Shown: positions 61,432 through 64,000 of the stretch, in pieces | Numbering within the stretch: position 1 is the first letter of the stretch | How the letters are laid out: every line of letters starts with the position of its first letter | Assembly (NCBI RefSeq): GCF_001281405.1 | Contig: NZ_CP010401.1 | Coordinates: 1,078,001 to 1,142,000, forward strand | Origin: Bartonella ancashensis | GTDB taxonomy: Bacteria; Pseudomonadota; Alphaproteobacteria; Rhizobiales; Rhizobiaceae | Reading direction: 5' to 3' | DNA: 64,000 nucleotides | Translations under genes and position numbers: made by a program | Notes under the pieces: model-generated | The model's database searches: none | What the model saw: only the letters and a program-made list of their open reading frames with translations | What the model was told of the DNA's origin: nothing

Positions 61432-62361
61432 ATGATAAAGAGTTACATTAAATATTTAATATATCATATTAAAATAATTACAAAAAATATATTAATATTA
61501 TTGTGGTCGTATTCGCTAATCAGTTTTTTAGCTATCTTACGACACCTTCCTATAAAAATTGGACTATCTTTTTTTTCTTGGTTGGCAAAGACACTTGGTC
61601 CTCACGTTCATCGTCATAAAATTGCACTTAACAATCTCAAAGCTGCATATCCAGAAAAAACACAACAAGAACTCCATGAGATTGTCATGGAGATGTGGGA
61701 GAATATGGGACTCTTGCTTGCTGAATACGTTTTTCTTGATAAAATTTTTGACTTTGATCCTGATGCTGAAAAACCAGGTTTAATCGAAGTTAGCGGCATT
61801 GAAATATTTAAAAGGTTAAGAAACGAAAAAAACCACACCTTTTTTTACAGCTCATACTGGAAATTTGAGCTTCTTCCTGTATGTGCGCAGAAGTTCTCTC
61901 TCAATATGACGGTATTATTTAGGCCTCCCAATAATTTTCATATTGCAAAAAGAGTTTTTAAAGCTCGACAGACATCCATGGGGAATCTTGTACCATCTCA
62001 AGCTGGCGCAGTCTGGACACTAGCAGAAAAGTTAGCAAAAGGTGAAAATGTTGGCATGCTTGTTGACCAAAAATTTCGTCAGGGAATTTCTAGCACGTTC
62101 TTTAATCGACCACTTAAAACCAACCCATTAATTATAAAACTCGCACGGCAATACAAATGTGATATTTATCCTGCACGCTGCATTCGTCTTCCTGGAGGAC
62201 GCCACCGTCTAGAACTGTATGAACGTATTGAACTTCCATCAAAGGCAGATAATGAAATTGATATAGATGCTTCTGTACAAAAACTTAATGACATTGTTGA
62301 GACTTGGGTACGCGAACATCCAGGGCAGTGGATGTGGTTTCATAAACGTTGGGATGCGTAA
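61432..62361 (+). CDS. lpxXL: Lipid A long-chain acyltransferase LpxXL-like, active-site His apparently replaced
   Basis: LpxXL attaches the 27-hydroxyoctacosanoyl-type chain to lipid A at the inner membrane. The 309-residue product has an N-terminal hydrophobic anchor, VLFRPPNNFHIAKRV, SMGNLVPSQAGAVW and the family end HPGQWMWFHKRWDA. The HX4D/E catalytic motif region reads FFYSSYWKFELL; aligned to the typical FFTGHLANFELL, the His is Ser here while the acidic Glu is kept. It starts three bases after the dehydrogenase stop. It may be inactive, altered, or rescued by another residue. Confidence 0.9.
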   Translation: MIKSYIKYLIYHIKIITKNILILLWSYSLISFLAILRHLPIKIGLSFFSWLAKTLGPHVHRHKIALNNLKAAYPEKTQQELHEIVMEMWENMGLLLAEYVFLDKIFDFDPDAEKPGLIEVSGIEIFKRLRNEKNHTFFYSSYWKFELLPVCAQKFSLNMTVLFRPPNNFHIAKRVFKARQTSMGNLVPSQAGAVWTLAEKLAKGENVGMLVDQKFRQGISSTFFNRPLKTNPLIIKLARQYKCDIYPARCIRLPGGRHRLELYERIELPSKADNEIDIDASVQKLNDIVETWVREHPGQWMWFHKRWDA

Positions 62362-62444
62362 TACAAAAAATGCACCTAAAACAAGAACTACCACCCAACG
62401 GCACATAGAATGATTACCCTGCATAAGCAGTGCTCATTCTAAAT

Positions 62445-62822
62445 TCAATGAGCTCCACGCAGCTTGTCAAGATCGCTAGGCAAAACAGGACGAATTTCTA
62501 CCGACTCGCCACACCCACACGCTGAAACTTGATTTGGATTATTAAATGTAAAACCAGAACGCAGTGTAGTAATTTCGTAACCTATCTCCATTCCTAATAA
62601 AAATAATATTGCATCTCGTGCAATAAAAACACGAGCTCCCTTGATTTCGACAATATCTACATCATGCATCTCTTCTGTAACTAAGGAAACTTTGTATTCC
62701 ATACCTGCACATCCCCCCTTTTTGATATCAACAAGTATACCACGAGCATCTTTTGTTTTCATGATGTCTTTAATGCGTTCTATTGCAGACTCTGTTAAAC
62801 TTATTATTGAATAACTACTCAT
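62445..62822 (-). CDS. IscA/SufA-type iron-sulfur assembly protein
   Basis: An A-type carrier that delivers Fe-S clusters. The 125-residue product has LTESAIERIKDIM, the first Cys in VDIKKGGCAGMEYKVSLV, and the paired Cys in ACGCGESVEI. ATG 62822 is chosen; a GTG directly before it is in frame. It stands alone, without suf genes beside it. SufA and IscA subtypes cannot be told apart reliably by eye; SufA is likely for the order. Confidence 0.92.
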   Translation of the reverse strand: MSSYSIISLTESAIERIKDIMKTKDARGILVDIKKGGCAGMEYKVSLVTEEMHDVDIVEIKGARVFIARDAILFLLGMEIGYEITTLRSGFTFNNPNQVSACGCGESVEIRPVLPSDLDKLRGAH

Positions 62823-62825
62823 CAC

Positions 62826-63396
<571 letters not shown>

Positions 63397-63566
63397 TTCT
63401 TTCTAGTGTTGGACTGGATAATGTAAGATGAAATCATGCTAACGTAGTAGCTAGAAACCTATAAAGCACTTAGATTTTATTGTCATAACAATTTCTTTTC
63501 TTATATTCACAATAACTTTCACGTATTAAACAGCCTTCTCCTCAACAATTTCTCAGTCTAGAAAAC

Positions 63567-63593
63567 AAAAAGCACGAGACAAAAGTCTCGTGC
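63567..63593 (-). terminator. Rho-independent terminator of the hsp20 gene
   Basis: On the minus strand, GCACGAGAC and GTCTCGTGC form a perfect 9-bp stem with a TTTT loop, followed by TTTTTGTTTTC. It lies about 35 bases downstream of the hsp20 stop. Confidence 0.9.
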
Positions 63594-63627
63594 ATAAAAG
63601 CTTGAGGACTAACCGCAGTTTTATAAT

Positions 63628-64000
63628 CTAAATTTTTGGATTCTCTTCGTTGGAACTTCTTTTAGTAATAGATGATGGCGCCTGCACAGCAATTTTTCTC
63701 GGTTTTAATTCAGCAGGCATCTCTCTCTTCAACTGGATATGTAGGAGACCATCGCTCAATTCAGCCCCGATAACCTTAACGTGATCAGCCAAATGAAAGC
63801 GCCGCTCAAAAGCACGTGAAGCAATACCCCGATAAAGAAATTCTCGTCCTTCATCATTCCCAGGCACTTTCTCGCCCTTAATGGTTAATTGATTACAATG
63901 CATTTCGATATCAATTTCATCAAGAGAAAAACCAGCAACAGCCATAGAAATCCTGTAAGAATCCTCACTTAAACGCTCAATATTATAGGGAGGATAAGAA
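63628..64000 (-). CDS. Small heat-shock protein Hsp20 (IbpA-like), N-terminus off the window
   Basis: The alpha-crystallin-domain chaperone holds unfolded proteins. The frame stays open to the right edge; the outermost codons read YPPYNIERLSEDSYRIS, the usual lead-in to the crystallin domain. AVAGFSLDEIDIEMHCNQLT, the RAFERRFHLADHV core and GLLHIQLKREMPAE follow. An apparent Met at 63945 is internal, not the start. The stop is followed by a strong terminator. Confidence 0.93.
   Translation of the reverse strand, partial: SYPPYNIERLSEDSYRISMAVAGFSLDEIDIEMHCNQLTIKGEKVPGNDEGREFLYRGIASRAFERRFHLADHVKVIGAELSDGLLHIQLKREMPAELKPRKIAVQAPSSITKRSSNEENPKI

Overview
The window is an AT-rich stretch of an alphaproteobacterial (Rhizobiales/Hyphomicrobiales) chromosome, most likely a Bartonella. 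The basis is the mix of rhizobial gene orders (yceD-plsX-fabH-ihfA-merR; the acpXL/lpxXL long-chain lipid A cluster; glyA-nrdR-ribD-ribE-ribH-nusB; hfq-hflX), a DivK and an HdaA homologue, low GC, and long decaying intergenic regions typical of a reduced, host-adapted genome. The species cannot be fixed from sequence reading alone. No prophage, insertion sequence, CRISPR array or rRNA operon was seen.

Layout. 1-9834 (minus): most of the complex I operon nuoA-nuoK, with nuoL running off the left edge. 10121-10483: tRNA-Asp and tRNA-Val. 10740-17205: a LemA/TPM-domain pair, lipB, and parE convergent with recJ. 17481-20102: rplM-rpsI, divK and a peptidoglycan amidase. 20609-25301: tRNA-Arg, an NDUFS4-type complex I accessory subunit, tRNA-Pro, hdaA with an AI-2E-type permease, and purM-purN. 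25875-28716: a secreted DsbA-like protein and accB-accC. 29034-34838: tRNA-Thr, a lipoprotein hydrolase, tRNA-Leu, folE, an IscU-like scaffold overlapping yidD, and thrS. 34862-38718 (minus): the yceD-plsX-fabH-ihfA-merR block, divergent from bamE. 39434-43984 (minus): the glyA-nrdR-rib-nusB operon. 44226-46259: argC overlapping ctaA tail to tail. 46457-47119: an eroded, unidentified gene. 47125-48735: hfq-hflX. 49716-54407: a giant membrane-anchored coiled-coil protein resembling the Growth Pole Ring/RgsE polar-growth proteins of Rhizobiales. 55046-57400: maeB. 57572-62361: the very-long-chain fatty-acid lipid A cluster. 62445-64000: an IscA/SufA-type protein, tRNA-Pro and a partial hsp20 gene.

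How the genes fit together. Several blocks serve the envelope: fabH/plsX feed fatty-acid and phospholipid synthesis, accBC make malonyl-CoA, acpXL to lpxXL build and attach the long secondary acyl chain of lipid A, bamE and yidD assist membrane protein assembly, and the giant coiled-coil protein probably organises unipolar growth. Complex I, ctaA and the Fe-S factors serve respiration. DivK, HdaA, ParE and IHF serve the cell cycle and chromosome.

The most unusual points are in the long-chain lipid A cluster. One ketosynthase has lost its catalytic Cys and at least one His, like a chain-length factor. fabZXL is absent between acpXL and the ketosynthases. The terminal acyltransferase appears to have Ser where the family has its catalytic His. 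The GPR-like protein, a perfect 12-bp palindrome between glyA and argC, and the eroded gene beside hflX also merit a second look.
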